Origin: Streptomyces antarcticus
GTDB lineage: Bacteria; Actinomycetota; Actinomycetes; Streptomycetales; Streptomycetaceae
Reading direction: 5' to 3'
DNA length: 64,000 nt
Assembly: GCF_026627255.1 (NCBI RefSeq)
Contig: NZ_JAPNLM010000006.1
Span: forward strand, 124,001-188,000
Of the stretch, positions 39,089 through 47,210 are shown piece after piece (positions within the stretch are counted from its first letter, which is position 1; each line of letters begins with the position of its first letter). Both the position numbers and the translations under genes were made by a program. Under the pieces are notes generated by a model, which did no database searches, was not told the DNA's origin, and saw only the letters and a program-made list of their open reading frames with translations.

Positions 39089-39125
39089 GCGGGGAGTCTC
39101 GGGGCGGGCCCGGCGGTCGCCTAGA

Positions 39126-39145
39126 GTTTCGCGCGGAGGCGAAAC
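39126..39145. promoter_or_regulatory. Inverted repeat (candidate operator) upstream of MFS-cob operon
   Basis: GTTTCGC at 39126-39132 and GCGAAAC at 39139-39145 form a perfect 7-bp inverted repeat with a 6-base spacer, 38-57 bases upstream of the MFS start. The size and place suit a repressor dimer site. The ArsR-like gene starting at 39531 on the other strand is a candidate binder; this is inference. Confidence 0.55.
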
Positions 39146-39182
39146 GTGGCGGCCTGTGGCCCGCGCCCGTCATGATCCCCCC

Positions 39183-39281
39183 GGCAGGCCCGGCAGGCCC
39201 GGCAGGCCCGGCAGGCCCGGCAGGCCCGGCAGGCCCGGCAGGCCCGGCAGGCCCGGCAGGCCCGGCAGGCCCGGCAGGCCC
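39183..39281. repeat. 9-bp tandem repeat, 11 exact copies of GGCAGGCCC
   Basis: Eleven uninterrupted copies of GGCAGGCCC fill 39183-39281 in the gap between the MFS and ArsR-like genes. Such perfect short repeats are prone to slip, so copy number probably varies among strains. Read on the plus strand it would encode Gly-Pro-Ala triplets, but no ribosome site or gene context supports translation. Confidence 0.95.
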
Positions 39282-39340
39282 GGGGCGGGTGCGGGCGGTT
39301 CGGGACCCGCGGGTGCGGGACCGGCGCCGGGCCCGCGCTG

Positions 39341-39386
39341 TTCACGGGCGGGTACGCGAGCCGTTCACGGGCGGGTACGCGAGCCG
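39341..39386. repeat. 23-bp direct tandem duplication
   Basis: The 23 bases at 39341-39363 (starting TTCACGGGCGGGTACGCGAG) are repeated exactly at 39364-39386. It lies in the same intergenic region as the 9-bp array, 145-190 bases before the ArsR-like start. A regulator site or simple duplication are both possible. The rest of 39089-39530 shows no gene. Confidence 0.9.
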
Positions 39387-39530
39387 GACGGTGCCGGTGT
39401 CCCGATGGGGCTGCGGGGCGGCGGGTCGGAGTCCCGAGGGGCGCCGGAGCCGGAGGGCGAGTGGGCGGCGGCGACCGGGCCGGCGGCCGTGGTGGGGCCG
39501 GAGGCGGCGCCGGGAGGGGTGGGGGCCGGT

Positions 39531-40493
39531 ATGGGGTGGTGGCGGATCGACGCCGACGCGCTGGCCGGGAGCCGGTTCGTGGTGTCCGCGCTCGCCGAGA
39601 CCACGGCCGCGCTCATGGCCCTGGAGCGGCGGACCGCCGCGCATCCGGGCGACCGGGCCTGGCTCGCCGACCGGCTGCCGCACTACCGGGCCCGCCTGGC
39701 GGCCGATCCGCTCGACGCCGCACTCGTACGGGCGGCCCTCGGCCGGGTGTGGAACGCGGGCTTCCTGACCCCGCCGCCCGACGGCCGCCCCTTCGCGGAG
39801 GAGCTGGCGGTGGTGCGGGCGACCCCGGACGCCGTGGTCCGTACGGATCTGCGTGCCGCGTCCGGGCTGCCCGGGTCCCTCGCCCGGGTCCGGGGGCTCG
39901 GGCCGCGCGCCGCCGAGGTGCTGGAGTGGGTGTGGACCGAGGCCGTGCTCCCGGACTGGGAGCGGCGGCGCCGGGTCGCCGAGGCCGACGTGCTGCTGCG
40001 CACGCGGGAGTTGAGCCTGGGCGGGTGGTCGGCGGCGCTGTCCGGGATGCGGCCGGGAATGGCCTGGCTCGGCGGGGGCCGCCTGCGGATCAACCTCCAG
40101 CAGCGGCCGCCGCGCGACCTGGCGGGCAGCGCCGGGCTGGTGTTCGTCCCCGTGACGCCGGGGCACGGATGGGTGTCGTGGGCCGGCCCGGGACGGCACG
40201 CCCTGGTGTACCCGTGCGCGGGGCAGCTGGCCCAGCCGGCCGCCGGCGCCCCGCAGGCGCTGGTCCGGCTGCTGGGGCCCGTACGGGCGCGGGTGCTGGT
40301 GCTGCTGGAGAGCCCGAAGTCCACAACGCAGCTGGTGGCGCTGACCGGGCTCAGCCTGGGGGCGGTGGGCGGGCAGCTGAAGGTGCTGCTCGGGGCCGGG
40401 CTGATCCTGCGCCGCCGTACCGGCCGCACCGTGCTGTACAGCCGGGTGGCGGCCGGAGACGTGCTGGTGTCGGCGGCGACCGGCCCCGAGTAG
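39531..40493 (+). CDS. ArsR-like winged-helix transcriptional regulator
   Basis: 320 residues from ATG 39531 (MGWWRIDADALAGSRFVVSA, where homologues that I recall begin). A more upstream ATG at 39405 is open but gives only low-complexity sequence. The N-terminal ~220 residues are an unassigned regulatory region with helical content. The C-terminal ~80 residues are a winged helix: ARVLVLLESPKSTTQLVALT, LSLGAVGGQLKVLLGAGLIL, RRRTGRTVLYSR. Domains of this kind at the C-terminus are common in Streptomyces ArsR-type proteins lacking metal-site Cys. The target is unknown; the divergent MFS-cob operon and the downstream SDR gene are candidates. Confidence 0.72.
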   Translation: MGWWRIDADALAGSRFVVSALAETTAALMALERRTAAHPGDRAWLADRLPHYRARLAADPLDAALVRAALGRVWNAGFLTPPPDGRPFAEELAVVRATPDAVVRTDLRAASGLPGSLARVRGLGPRAAEVLEWVWTEAVLPDWERRRRVAEADVLLRTRELSLGGWSAALSGMRPGMAWLGGGRLRINLQQRPPRDLAGSAGLVFVPVTPGHGWVSWAGPGRHALVYPCAGQLAQPAAGAPQALVRLLGPVRARVLVLLESPKSTTQLVALTGLSLGAVGGQLKVLLGAGLILRRRTGRTVLYSRVAAGDVLVSAATGPE

Positions 40494-40505
40494 GGTGACC
40501 CAGGT

Positions 40506-40518
40506 TTACCGGAGGTAA
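40506..40518. promoter_or_regulatory. Small palindrome upstream of SDR gene
   Basis: TTACC-GGA-GGTAA is a perfect 5-bp inverted repeat, 27-39 bases before the SDR start at 40545, and may bind a repressor. The spacing is compatible with overlap of the promoter. Evidence is symmetry only. Confidence 0.35.
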
Positions 40519-40544
40519 CCCACCAGTGTCGCGAAGGAGTAGCC

Positions 40545-41477
40545 ATGCCCGGCTGGAACGCCACGCACATCCCGGATCAGAGCGGCCGCACCGCGGTCGT
40601 GACCGGCGCCAACAGCGGGATCGGCTACGCCGCCTCCCGTGAGCTCGCCCGGCGCGGGGCCGTCGTGGTGCTGGCCTGCCGGAGCGCCGCCCGGGGCCGC
40701 GCGGCCGTGATCCGGTTGCGGAACGAAGTCCCGGCCGCCGAGGTGGAGTTCGCCGAGCTGGATCTCGCGGACCTCTCCTCCGTACGGCAGTTCGCGAAGT
40801 GGTACGGGCAACGCCACGGGACCCTCGACCTGTTGGTCAACAACGCGGGCGTGATGGCGCTGCCCTACGGGCGGACCGTAGACGGCTTCGAGACGCAGTT
40901 CGGCGTCAACCACCTGGGGCACTTCGCCCTGACCGGCCTGCTCCTGCCGAGGATGCGCGCCGCCGAACCCGGCGCCCGGATCGTGAACGTCTCCAGCGGC
41001 TTCCACGCGCTCGGCGACATCGACCTCGCCGACCTCGGCAGCGAGCACGGCTACCGCCGCTGGGTGGCCTACGGCCGCTCCAAGACCGCGAACCTCCTCT
41101 TCACCCACGAGCTGTCCCGGCGCTTCACCGACGCCGGCGAGACGATCGTCGCGGCCTCCGCCCACCCCGGATACGCCTCCACCAACCTCCACGCCGGCGC
41201 GGCGAAGGAGGAGGGCCCCACCTTCAGCTCCCGTGTGGTGGCCATCGGCAACGCCGTCGTCGCCCAGCCCGCGGCCTCGGGCGCCCTCCCCACCCTCTAC
41301 GCCGCCACCGCCCCCGGTGTCCGCCCGGACGACTTCATCGGCCCGCGCTTCGGCTGGCGGGGTGCACCAGTGCGTTCCTGGCGGGCGAAGTGGACCCTGG
41401 ACGACACAACGGGCGAACGGCTCTGGGCCGCCTCCGAGAAGCTGACCGGCGTCTCGTACGCGTCCCTGCCGCGCTGA
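40545..41477 (+). CDS. Short-chain dehydrogenase/reductase
   Basis: 310 residues. The NADP-binding loop is VVTGANSGIGYAASRELARR, followed by the Arg-containing LACRSAARG that favours NADPH, and LDLLVNNAGVMALPYG. The catalytic residues are Ser in RIVNVSSGFHAL and Y-x3-K in AYGRSKTANLLFTHEL. The sequence resembles the retinol dehydrogenase/WW-oxidoreductase-like SDR branch common in actinobacteria (...FGVNHLGHFALTGLLLPRM). The substrate is unknown. It precedes a convergent TetR gene, with a perfect hairpin between them. Confidence 0.9.
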   Translation: MPGWNATHIPDQSGRTAVVTGANSGIGYAASRELARRGAVVVLACRSAARGRAAVIRLRNEVPAAEVEFAELDLADLSSVRQFAKWYGQRHGTLDLLVNNAGVMALPYGRTVDGFETQFGVNHLGHFALTGLLLPRMRAAEPGARIVNVSSGFHALGDIDLADLGSEHGYRRWVAYGRSKTANLLFTHELSRRFTDAGETIVAASAHPGYASTNLHAGAAKEEGPTFSSRVVAIGNAVVAQPAASGALPTLYAATAPGVRPDDFIGPRFGWRGAPVRSWRAKWTLDDTTGERLWAASEKLTGVSYASLPR

Positions 41478-41680
41478 CGCGCGGGGGCGAACTTCTGCCA
41501 CCCGCAGGTCACTTCCGGCAGGGGAGCGGACCGGACGGCACCGGACGACGCGGACTCGACCGACAAGATCCGAAAGAGGCGGCCCGAACATGCCGTCCGG
41601 GCGGGTTGGTGACGCGGTCGGCGGAGGTGACCGGGGTCGCTTGCGTACCGGGCGGGCGCCCCGACGTGAGTCCGTCCGCC

Positions 41681-41706
41681 CCCGGGGCGCCTCAAGGCGC
41701 CCCGGG
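41681..41706. terminator. Hairpin terminator between convergent SDR and tetR genes
   Basis: A perfect 11-bp stem CCCGGGGCGCC / GGCGCCCCGGG with a TCAA loop. The remaining bases of the 313-base gap 41478-41790 hold nothing recognisable. Confidence 0.75.
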
Positions 41707-41790
41707 CGGGACCTGACCGGCGCGCCACGGTCCCCGGAGACTCGGCGGCATGGACGACGACGTTTCGGACAACCACCCAGACGCCCACGG

Positions 41791-42423
41791 TCACGCCGTG
41801 GTCCGCGAACGCGGCTCGGCTCCGTCCTGGTCGGGGCGGAGCGAGCGCCAGATCAGGTCGGGGAGCAGGCGCGTGACCTCGGCGAGGTCGATCTCGTAGG
41901 TGCTGGAGAGCCAGCGGCGCGCGACCTCGGTGACCGGTCCCATGACGAGGACCTCGATCACGGGCGCCGGAAGGGCGGCGATCTCGCCGCGCTCCACGCG
42001 CACGCGGAGCCAGTCCGTGATGGCCGCGAACTTCGCCGCCTTGGCCGCGCCGATCTCCTCGGCGTGGGCCACCAGGTAGCCGGAGTAGGCGGACGCGTGC
42101 AGGAACAGTGCGATGTCCCGGTTCTCGCGGGTGAAGCGCAGGTAGGAAGCGACCCAGGTTCGGATGCCGGTGCGGGCGGTCCGGCAGCGGGTCAGCGAGG
42201 CGACCATGTCGTCGCACAACTGGTCCATGCACCGGATGTAGAGGGCGGCGGCGAGGCCGTCGAAGCTCCCGAAGTGGTGGTAGAGGCTGCCGAGACTGAC
42301 TCCGCTCGCCGCGACGATGGCGTTCACCGTGAACCCCTGCTGGCCGGACTCCGCGTAGACCCTCAGTGCGGTGGTCAGCAGCAGATCGACGGTGGCTTCA
42401 CCGCGTTGTTGCTTAGGAGACAT
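41791..42423 (-). CDS. TetR family repressor
   Basis: 210 residues. The N-terminal HTH is typical: TVDLLLTTALRVYAESGQQG, then FTVNAIVAASGVSLGSLYHH and FGSFDGLAAALYIR. The C-terminal ligand domain is helical and unassigned (IALFLHASAYSGYLVAHAEE). Two overlapping palindromes lie just upstream (42450-42483), strongly suggesting autoregulation. The neighbours on either side (SDR, small secreted protein) are candidate targets. Confidence 0.9.
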   Translation of the reverse strand: MSPKQQRGEATVDLLLTTALRVYAESGQQGFTVNAIVAASGVSLGSLYHHFGSFDGLAAALYIRCMDQLCDDMVASLTRCRTARTGIRTWVASYLRFTRENRDIALFLHASAYSGYLVAHAEEIGAAKAAKFAAITDWLRVRVERGEIAALPAPVIEVLVMGPVTEVARRWLSSTYEIDLAEVTRLLPDLIWRSLRPDQDGAEPRSRTTA

Positions 42424-42449
42424 GGCGGAGAGCCTAGCAACCCATTCAA

Positions 42450-42483
42450 CTAGAGGAAGATTCTAGAAACAGGCTCTGTTTCT
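42450..42483. promoter_or_regulatory. Double palindrome, candidate TetR operator
   Basis: CTAGA-N7-TCTAG (42450-42466) overlaps AGAAACAG-GCT-CTGTTTCT (42465-42483), the second being a perfect 8-bp inverted repeat. Both lie 27-60 bases upstream of the tetR start and are AT-rich against the background. The rest of 42424-42696 shows no gene. Confidence 0.7.
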
Positions 42484-42696
42484 TGGCTTGGCGATGGGTG
42501 TAAGGCCGCTGATCGGGGCGGAGTTGACGGACACCGTCCGGACCGGTCGTCAGAGGCCGCCCAGGCCGGGAGGCGGCATTCCCCTTCCGTCGCTTCGAGG
42601 GGGGCCGCCTCTGTGCGGCGGACGTGCTGCCGGCCCTGGCCGTTTCGTACCGGGCCAGGACCAGCAGTTCTCGAGGTCGCCCTCGTCGCTCCGCCC

Positions 42697-43074
42697 TCAG
42701 CAGGCCGGCACCGAGGACTGGTTGGTCACGAACGACGAGTGCACGTAGGCCCAGACCGGGGCGGATCCTCCGGAGTAGTTGACGTAGGCCCTGAACCACC
42801 GGTTGCTGGAGTAGTTCCCGGTCGCCCATCCCGCGTCCTTGTAGCAGGAGACCCAGGACGCCTGCCCGTTCGGGTTGCGCCAGCCATCCGACGTCACCCA
42901 GCCGATGAAGGACCACGACTCCGCGTAGGGCGCTGAGCGGGCTGCGGATCCGGCCTGGACGGTCATCGTCGGATAGCCGGCCGCGTGCGCGGCCGGTGCG
43001 ATCGTGAGCATGGCGCCGGTCATCAGGAAGAAGGCGGCGGCGGCTAGGCTCATGCGCTTCAGCAGAACTGTCAT
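42697..43074 (-). CDS. Small secreted protein of unknown function
   Basis: 125 residues with a clear signal peptide (MTVLLKRMSLAAAAFFLMTG, cleavage probable after APAAHA). The mature ~93 residues are rich in Trp, Tyr, Ser and Asn (WSFIGWVTSDGWRNPNGQAS, YSSNRWFRAYVNYSGGS), with two Cys that may form a disulfide (SCYKDAG and the C-terminal PAC). The pattern suggests a compact beta-rich SH3-like or cell-wall-associated fold, but no family is recognised. No start-site problems are visible. Confidence 0.7.
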   Translation of the reverse strand: MTVLLKRMSLAAAAFFLMTGAMLTIAPAAHAAGYPTMTVQAGSAARSAPYAESWSFIGWVTSDGWRNPNGQASWVSCYKDAGWATGNYSSNRWFRAYVNYSGGSAPVWAYVHSSFVTNQSSVPAC

Positions 43075-43167
43075 GCCTCACCCTTTCGGTCTGGCAGCGG
43101 GCTTGAGCCGCGTGCCGGAAACCTCACCGTAGGGAGGCTGTGGCGCTGCTATGGCGATGGCTTCTGA

Positions 43168-43671
43168 TCAGAGCGGCAGCGGGTAGGCGGAGACGATGCC
43201 CTCTCCGTAGGGCTCCACGATCACGCGGATCGCCAGCCCTTGGTGGTGTCCGTCGACGCGGAAACGGGCCGGGATGGCCCACTCCACGTCCGGGAGGCGA
43301 TGCCACGGGTTGAACAGCGTCCCGGGCTTGCCGCTGTAGTCGTCGTCCCCGCGGCTCCACCGTGAAGAGGGGTCGGCGGCCACCGCCTGAGCGGCCCCGA
43401 AGATCTTCTCGTCGGCCCAGTTCTCGGGGAACAGGCTTTTTCCGAGCTGCCTGGCCGCAGCTCTGTCGGAATGAAGCTCCGCGATGTGATCCATGCGGAA
43501 AGGCGAGAGGTAGCTGCCCGCTTTCCGTAGTTCAGCGCTGATCTCGAGCCCGTCCTCCCCTGACACCGCGATGTCCTCCCAGCCTCCGTACCTCCCGGGC
43601 AGAGCCTCTCTGCCGCCCTGTTCGTGGCCGTAGACGTTCCTGGGGCGGTACGGCTCCGGCTCGGTCGTCAT
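43168..43671 (-). CDS. EndoU-like (bacterial toxin fold) protein, probably degenerate
   Basis: 167 residues from ATG 43671, with AGGAGA upstream. The C-terminal ~85 residues follow the bacterial EndoU RNase pattern: SLFPENWADEKIFGAAQAVA, ADPSSRW, then VDGHHQGLAIRVIVEPYGEG and IVSAYP at the end. In EndoU toxins a GGGH-type segment with a catalytic His lies before the FP..W motif. Here that segment is MDHIAELHSDRAAARQLGKS, so the second catalytic His motif is absent or altered. There is no signal peptide and no fused delivery domain, so it could be a stand-alone intracellular nuclease, a remnant of a polymorphic toxin, or a non-catalytic relative. It is divergent from the unknown gene at 43725. 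Confidence 0.55.
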   Translation of the reverse strand: MTTEPEPYRPRNVYGHEQGGREALPGRYGGWEDIAVSGEDGLEISAELRKAGSYLSPFRMDHIAELHSDRAAARQLGKSLFPENWADEKIFGAAQAVAADPSSRWSRGDDDYSGKPGTLFNPWHRLPDVEWAIPARFRVDGHHQGLAIRVIVEPYGEGIVSAYPLPL

Positions 43672-43724
43672 CGGGTCTCCTGGAAGGCGGTAAAGGGGGC
43701 GGGGGAGGACTATAGGGTGACGCA

Positions 43725-44687
43725 ATGGAGGCGGGCGGCGGCAGTGGGCATCCGCAGGACCCGGAGTCGGAGCGGGTCGCTGAGGCCGGAAAGCGCTTAC
43801 GCGCCCTGCTGGCCGGGCGTCGCGCGTACCGGGCTCGCTGGCTGGCCCATACACAGCGCCGGCGAGGGGATGACGTCAGCTACTCCGGGATCGCCCAGGT
43901 CGTCGCCCTGTACCTGTGGGAAAGCGGTCTGCGCGCCGACACCGACCAAGCCTTGCCCAGGAAGCTGCGTGACCGCGTGCGGCAGGCGTTGCTCGGGCGG
44001 CAGCTCACTCACGAGACGATCGCCTGGATCGCCGAATCCTTCGAATTCACGTCCGAGGACGTCGCGGAGGTCTGGGATGCCTTCTCGGGCCACAGCGCTG
44101 TCGACCTGGGCGGGAACGGTGTGTCATTCACCTTGCGCGGCGCGCCGGTTGCGCTTGTCCGACCGCAGGGTCACCGCACGACGGCCCTGTTCTCGCGCTA
44201 CTACGTGTCGGCCGACCGTGCCTTGCGGCGCATAGAGACCAGTCACGTCCTCGCCGCTGTCAACGACGGCCTCGAAGGCTTTGCCTACAGTCCCCGCGAC
44301 ACGGTGATCGGCGTCGAATCGGTGGTCGGCGGGACCTTCATCGGATTCCGCCCCAGCAGTCCGGGCTACGTCGGGGCGGAATTCCGGCTGGACCGGCGCC
44401 TCTCGGCGGGTGAGCACTCGTCATTGCAGTACACGACGCTCCACCGGCCGGCATCCGACCCTTGCGTCCACGTCCGCAGGGCGGCGCGCAAACGCATCGA
44501 CAATGTCGACATGCGGGTGGTGTTCGAAGCAGCCCGGCCCAGAACCGCATGGTGGTGCGTGTGGGACGCCTACAGCGGGTCCGAGCCGGTCCGTGCGATC
44601 GGCATCGATGTCTCACCCGAAGGGGAACTGCACCAGTTCTTCCCCTACCTGGAGCAGACGGTCGTCGGCTTTCAATGGCGTTGGTGA
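43725..44687 (+). CDS. Protein of unknown function
   Basis: 320 residues. The first ~125 residues are helical and basic, with an HTH-like look (RLRALLAGRRAYRARWLAHT, YSGIAQVVALYLWESGL, LRDRVRQALLGRQLTHETIA). The remaining ~195 residues look beta-rich (VVGGTFIGFRPSSPGYVGAE, LSAGEHSSLQYTTLH, WWCVWDAYSGSEPVRAIGID) and end FQWRW. I do not recognise the family. It starts 53 bases from the divergent EndoU-like gene and ends beside transposase remnants. It could be a DNA-binding sensor or a partner of its neighbour, but nothing proves either. Confidence 0.7.
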   Translation: MEAGGGSGHPQDPESERVAEAGKRLRALLAGRRAYRARWLAHTQRRRGDDVSYSGIAQVVALYLWESGLRADTDQALPRKLRDRVRQALLGRQLTHETIAWIAESFEFTSEDVAEVWDAFSGHSAVDLGGNGVSFTLRGAPVALVRPQGHRTTALFSRYYVSADRALRRIETSHVLAAVNDGLEGFAYSPRDTVIGVESVVGGTFIGFRPSSPGYVGAEFRLDRRLSAGEHSSLQYTTLHRPASDPCVHVRRAARKRIDNVDMRVVFEAARPRTAWWCVWDAYSGSEPVRAIGIDVSPEGELHQFFPYLEQTVVGFQWRW

Positions 44688-44689
44688 CA

Positions 44690-44790
44690 CTGCGGCACCC
44701 TGACGGCCGCCTGGTAGGACGCGGCGGTCTTGTCGTAGCGAGTCGCGATGCCCCGTTCCTGCCCGAGTCCTGGCACGGCCCGGATACGGC
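44690..44790 (-). mobile_element. IS5-type transposase C-terminal remnant
   Basis: On the minus strand 44751-44698 encodes RGIATRYDKTAASYQAAV, the near-invariant C-terminal motif of IS5-group DDE transposases in Streptomyces. Homology stops on both sides, so only a stub of the element is left. It abuts the stop of the unknown gene at 44687. Confidence 0.75.
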
Positions 44791-44924
44791 CGACCTCCGC
44801 AGCGCTCGAAGCAGGCGACCGCCTGCCGGATCCCACAGGACGGGCACCACCAGCCGAAAGGGCGGCTCGCGCTGGACGTGCTCGACGCACTCGCCGGGGT
44901 CGGGCTGCGGCCCGCCGCGCTGAG

Positions 44925-45262
44925 ATCGCGCTTCGTGCTGCTGCGGGTCCGTCTCGCCGGGCGACGCCCGAAACCCGCTGCCGACGGAACGATCCCGCTG
45001 ACCTGGCTGATCGCACAGTGGCCCGCCCGAAGGAGAAGCGGAGCCGGTGAAGTGCCGGCTCCCGAACCTGCCCGCCGGCATCCCGGCGAAGGACCTCATC
45101 AGGCTCGCGAAGTCCCGCCGGCGGATCGGACACGACTACCGCGAACTGAGAACGGCCCTGGGCCCGGACCATTTCGAGGACCGCTCCTTCGCCACCTGGA
45201 CCGGCACCTGCCCCACCTGCCGACCACCGGCCCCCTGGCAGCCCTACGACACCATCCCCTGA
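44925..45262 (+). pseudogene. IS701-type transposase C-terminal remnant, frameshifted
   Basis: In one plus frame LRSRFVLLRVRLAGRRPKPA and IPLTWLIAQWP match the beta-strand region of IS701-family transposases. Near 45010 the reading shifts by one base to PEGEAEPVKCRLPNLPAG, followed by DLIRLAKSRRRIGHDYREL and ALGPDHFEDRSF, the (I/V)RLAK..W.IE.DYREL..GLG.DHFEGRS signature with decayed residues. The N-terminal two thirds and the element ends are missing. Between 44790 and 44925 nothing is recognised. Confidence 0.75.
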
Positions 45263-45276
45263 CAAAGCACCACCAA

Positions 45277-46218
45277 CTAGGCCTTGGCGGAGCGTTCGTA
45301 CAGGGCGCGGGCGTCGTCGCCGAAGCGGATGCTGTACGAGGTCTCCTCGTCGCCGCCCCCGTCCCGTCCGCCGATCACCCCGACCAGGGTGCGGCCGTCG
45401 GTCAGGACGGGGCCGCCGCTCGTGCCGTTGGGGACGTCCGCGCAGTCCAGGCGCAGCTGCGTCGGACCGGCCGCGACGGCGGTGGTCCGGCAGTCGACCG
45501 GCGCCTCGGAGTCGTTCGGGTATCCCACGAGCCGGGTGGGCGCGGGCAGTTCGGTCCCGAACCCGATCGTCTCGGCGCCCGTGATGTCCTCCAGCCGCTG
45601 CTCCGGATAGCCCGGCCGGCGCAGGTGGACGAAGGCGAGGTCGTGGTCGGGGTCCTGGTCCTCGGCCCAGCGCGGATCCACGTCGATCCGGGTGGGTACC
45701 CAGACCCCGTACGGTGCCGCGCCGTCCCGGTAGCCCGGCGCGAAGGCCAGGTTCGTCCGGAAGCCGCCGCCGTACACGCAGTGGGCGGCGGTGGCGATCA
45801 GGTCGCCGCCGGGGGAGTGGACCACGACCGCCGAGCAGTGGTGGTCGGGGTCGGTGTCGTCGCCGGGGGAGAACAGTGCCCCGATCGAGGGCGAGGCGGG
45901 TACGGGCCGGGCTTCCAGGGGGGCGGAGGGCTGCCAGCCGCCGGACCGCCACCGCTCCGGTGCGGCGCCGGCGGAGGTCTTGGCGTCCGGCCCGGGTTCC
46001 GGGCTGCCCTGGGTGACCGACTCCAGGACGGCGAAGGCCGTCCGGTCGGCGCGCTCCGGGTCCTGCTGGTAGGAGCCCTCCGCCGGGTTGCCGTCCGCGC
46101 GGTGGGCCGCGATGCCGCGCAGCTCCCACACGTACCAGCCGCCCGCGAGGACCAGCGTGACGAGGACGGCGGCGAGCGCGGTGGCGCGCAGGCCCCGCCC
46201 GCGGAACTCGTTCGACAT
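45277..46218 (-). CDS. Membrane-anchored or secreted trypsin-like (S1/V8-type) serine protease
   Basis: 313 residues from ATG 46218. A single hydrophobic segment near the N-terminus ([20 protein letters not shown]) follows a short basic stretch and acts as signal or anchor. The triad is intact: H146 in [12 protein letters not shown]193 in DHDLAFVHL and S267 in NGTSGGPVL. The NGTSGGPV form resembles glutamyl/V8-like endopeptidases more than GDSGGP trypsins. A Pro-rich linker (~45-110) precedes the protease domain. It is expected to act outside the membrane. Its start faces the broken tsaD copy. Confidence 0.85.
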   Translation of the reverse strand: MSNEFRGRGLRATALAAVLVTLVLAGGWYVWELRGIAAHRADGNPAEGSYQQDPERADRTAFAVLESVTQGSPEPGPDAKTSAGAAPERWRSGGWQPSAPLEARPVPASPSIGALFSPGDDTDPDHHCSAVVVHSPGGDLIATAAHCVYGGGFRTNLAFAPGYRDGAAPYGVWVPTRIDVDPRWAEDQDPDHDLAFVHLRRPGYPEQRLEDITGAETIGFGTELPAPTRLVGYPNDSEAPVDCRTTAVAAGPTQLRLDCADVPNGTSGGPVLTDGRTLVGVIGGRDGGGDEETSYSIRFGDDARALYERSAKA

Positions 46219-46366
46219 GTGTGGCACTCCCGCGCGTTCACCCGTCCGATTCTTTTCCGCACCGTTCGATGGGGGTACGGCCGCGCCGGTTCCGGGGGAG
46301 CGGCGTGTCCGTCGTCACAGCCGCCCGGCGCGTCCCCTTCCGTCCCCGTCCCGTCCCCGTCCCCGG

Positions 46367-47034
46367 GCCAAGACCCTCGCGCACTCCCTCGGCCTGCCGC
46401 TCTACGGCGTCCACCACCTCGCCGGCCACGTCGCCGCCGACCCCCTGGAGCACGGTCCGCTGCCCGAGCCCTGCATGGTGCTGATCGTCTCCGGCGGCCA
46501 CATTTCGGTGCTGCTCGTACGCGATCTCGTGCGCGAGCCGATCCTGTACCTCGGGGACACCCTGGACGACGCCGCCGGGGAGTGCTTCGACAAGGTCGCC
46601 CGGGTGCTCGGCCTGCCCTACCCCGGCGGCCCGGCCATCGACCGCGCCGCCCGCGGCGGCGATCCCCAGGCCGTCTCCTTCCCCCGCCCGCTGGGCGGAG
46701 GGGTACCGGCTGCGCGGCGAGGAGCCGCCGGTCGCCGACGGCGCGGCCTCGATCCAGGATGCGGTGGCCGACGTCCTCACCCGCAAGGCGGTCGCGGCCT
46801 GCACGGCCCACGGGGTCAGGACCCTCGTGGTGGTCGGCGGCGTCGCAGCCAACTCCCGGGTCCGGGACCTCCAACGGGGCGATGATCGCCGCCATCGGCG
46901 ACCTCCTGGTACGGGCGGGCGCCGAACCCGGACCGCTGGAGATGACCAACGATCCCTCCGCCCCCTTGGAGTACGCCGCGCTGACCCCGGTCGCGAGCCC
47001 GCCCGGCAGGCCGGCCCGCCCGGGGGGCCGCTGA
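46367..47034 (+). pseudogene. tsaD: Truncated, frameshifted copy of tsaD (t6A synthesis)
   Basis: Homology to the tRNA threonylcarbamoyladenosine ATPase-fold protein TsaD is seen in three frames. Segment 1, 46367-46694: [56 protein letters not shown]. Segment 2, 46695-46870: [34 protein letters not shown]. Segment 3, 46870-47034: [20 protein letters not shown]. The first ~110 residues of TsaD are missing. So are the parts between segments, including the FSFSGLKTAV region. It cannot make a working enzyme; the essential tsaD is presumably elsewhere in the genome. Confidence 0.88.
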
Positions 47035-47210
47035 GCGGCGCACGGTCCGTTTCCGGTCGCTGCCGCCTTCGTTGACCAGCCGGGTGTGATCCCCCGGCCC
47101 CGGCCCCGGCTACGGTGCCCGTGCCCGTGCCCGTGGCCGCGACTGCGACTGCGACCGCGACTGCGGCTACGGGTTCCCGCCCGCCCGCCCCTCGATGCAA
47201 GGAGGCCCGT

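Noticed and set aside
39183..39281. Regular short repeats resembling a CRISPR array
   Set aside because: The unit is 9 bp with no spacers; it is a simple tandem repeat and no cas genes are near.
39172..39768. Open frame on the plus strand encoding a collagen-like Gly-Pro-Ala repeat
   Set aside because: It arises only from the 9-bp array, has no ribosome site and runs into the real ArsR-like gene in another frame.
46228..46366. Possible start of an intact tsaD upstream of the fragment
   Set aside because: No homology to the TsaD N-terminus is seen in any frame in this interval.
44878..47034. 718-codon plus frame joining the IS701 stub, the protease region and the tsaD fragment
   Set aside because: It is a chance open frame antisense to the trypsin-like protease. 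Only its ends show homology, as separate pseudogene pieces.
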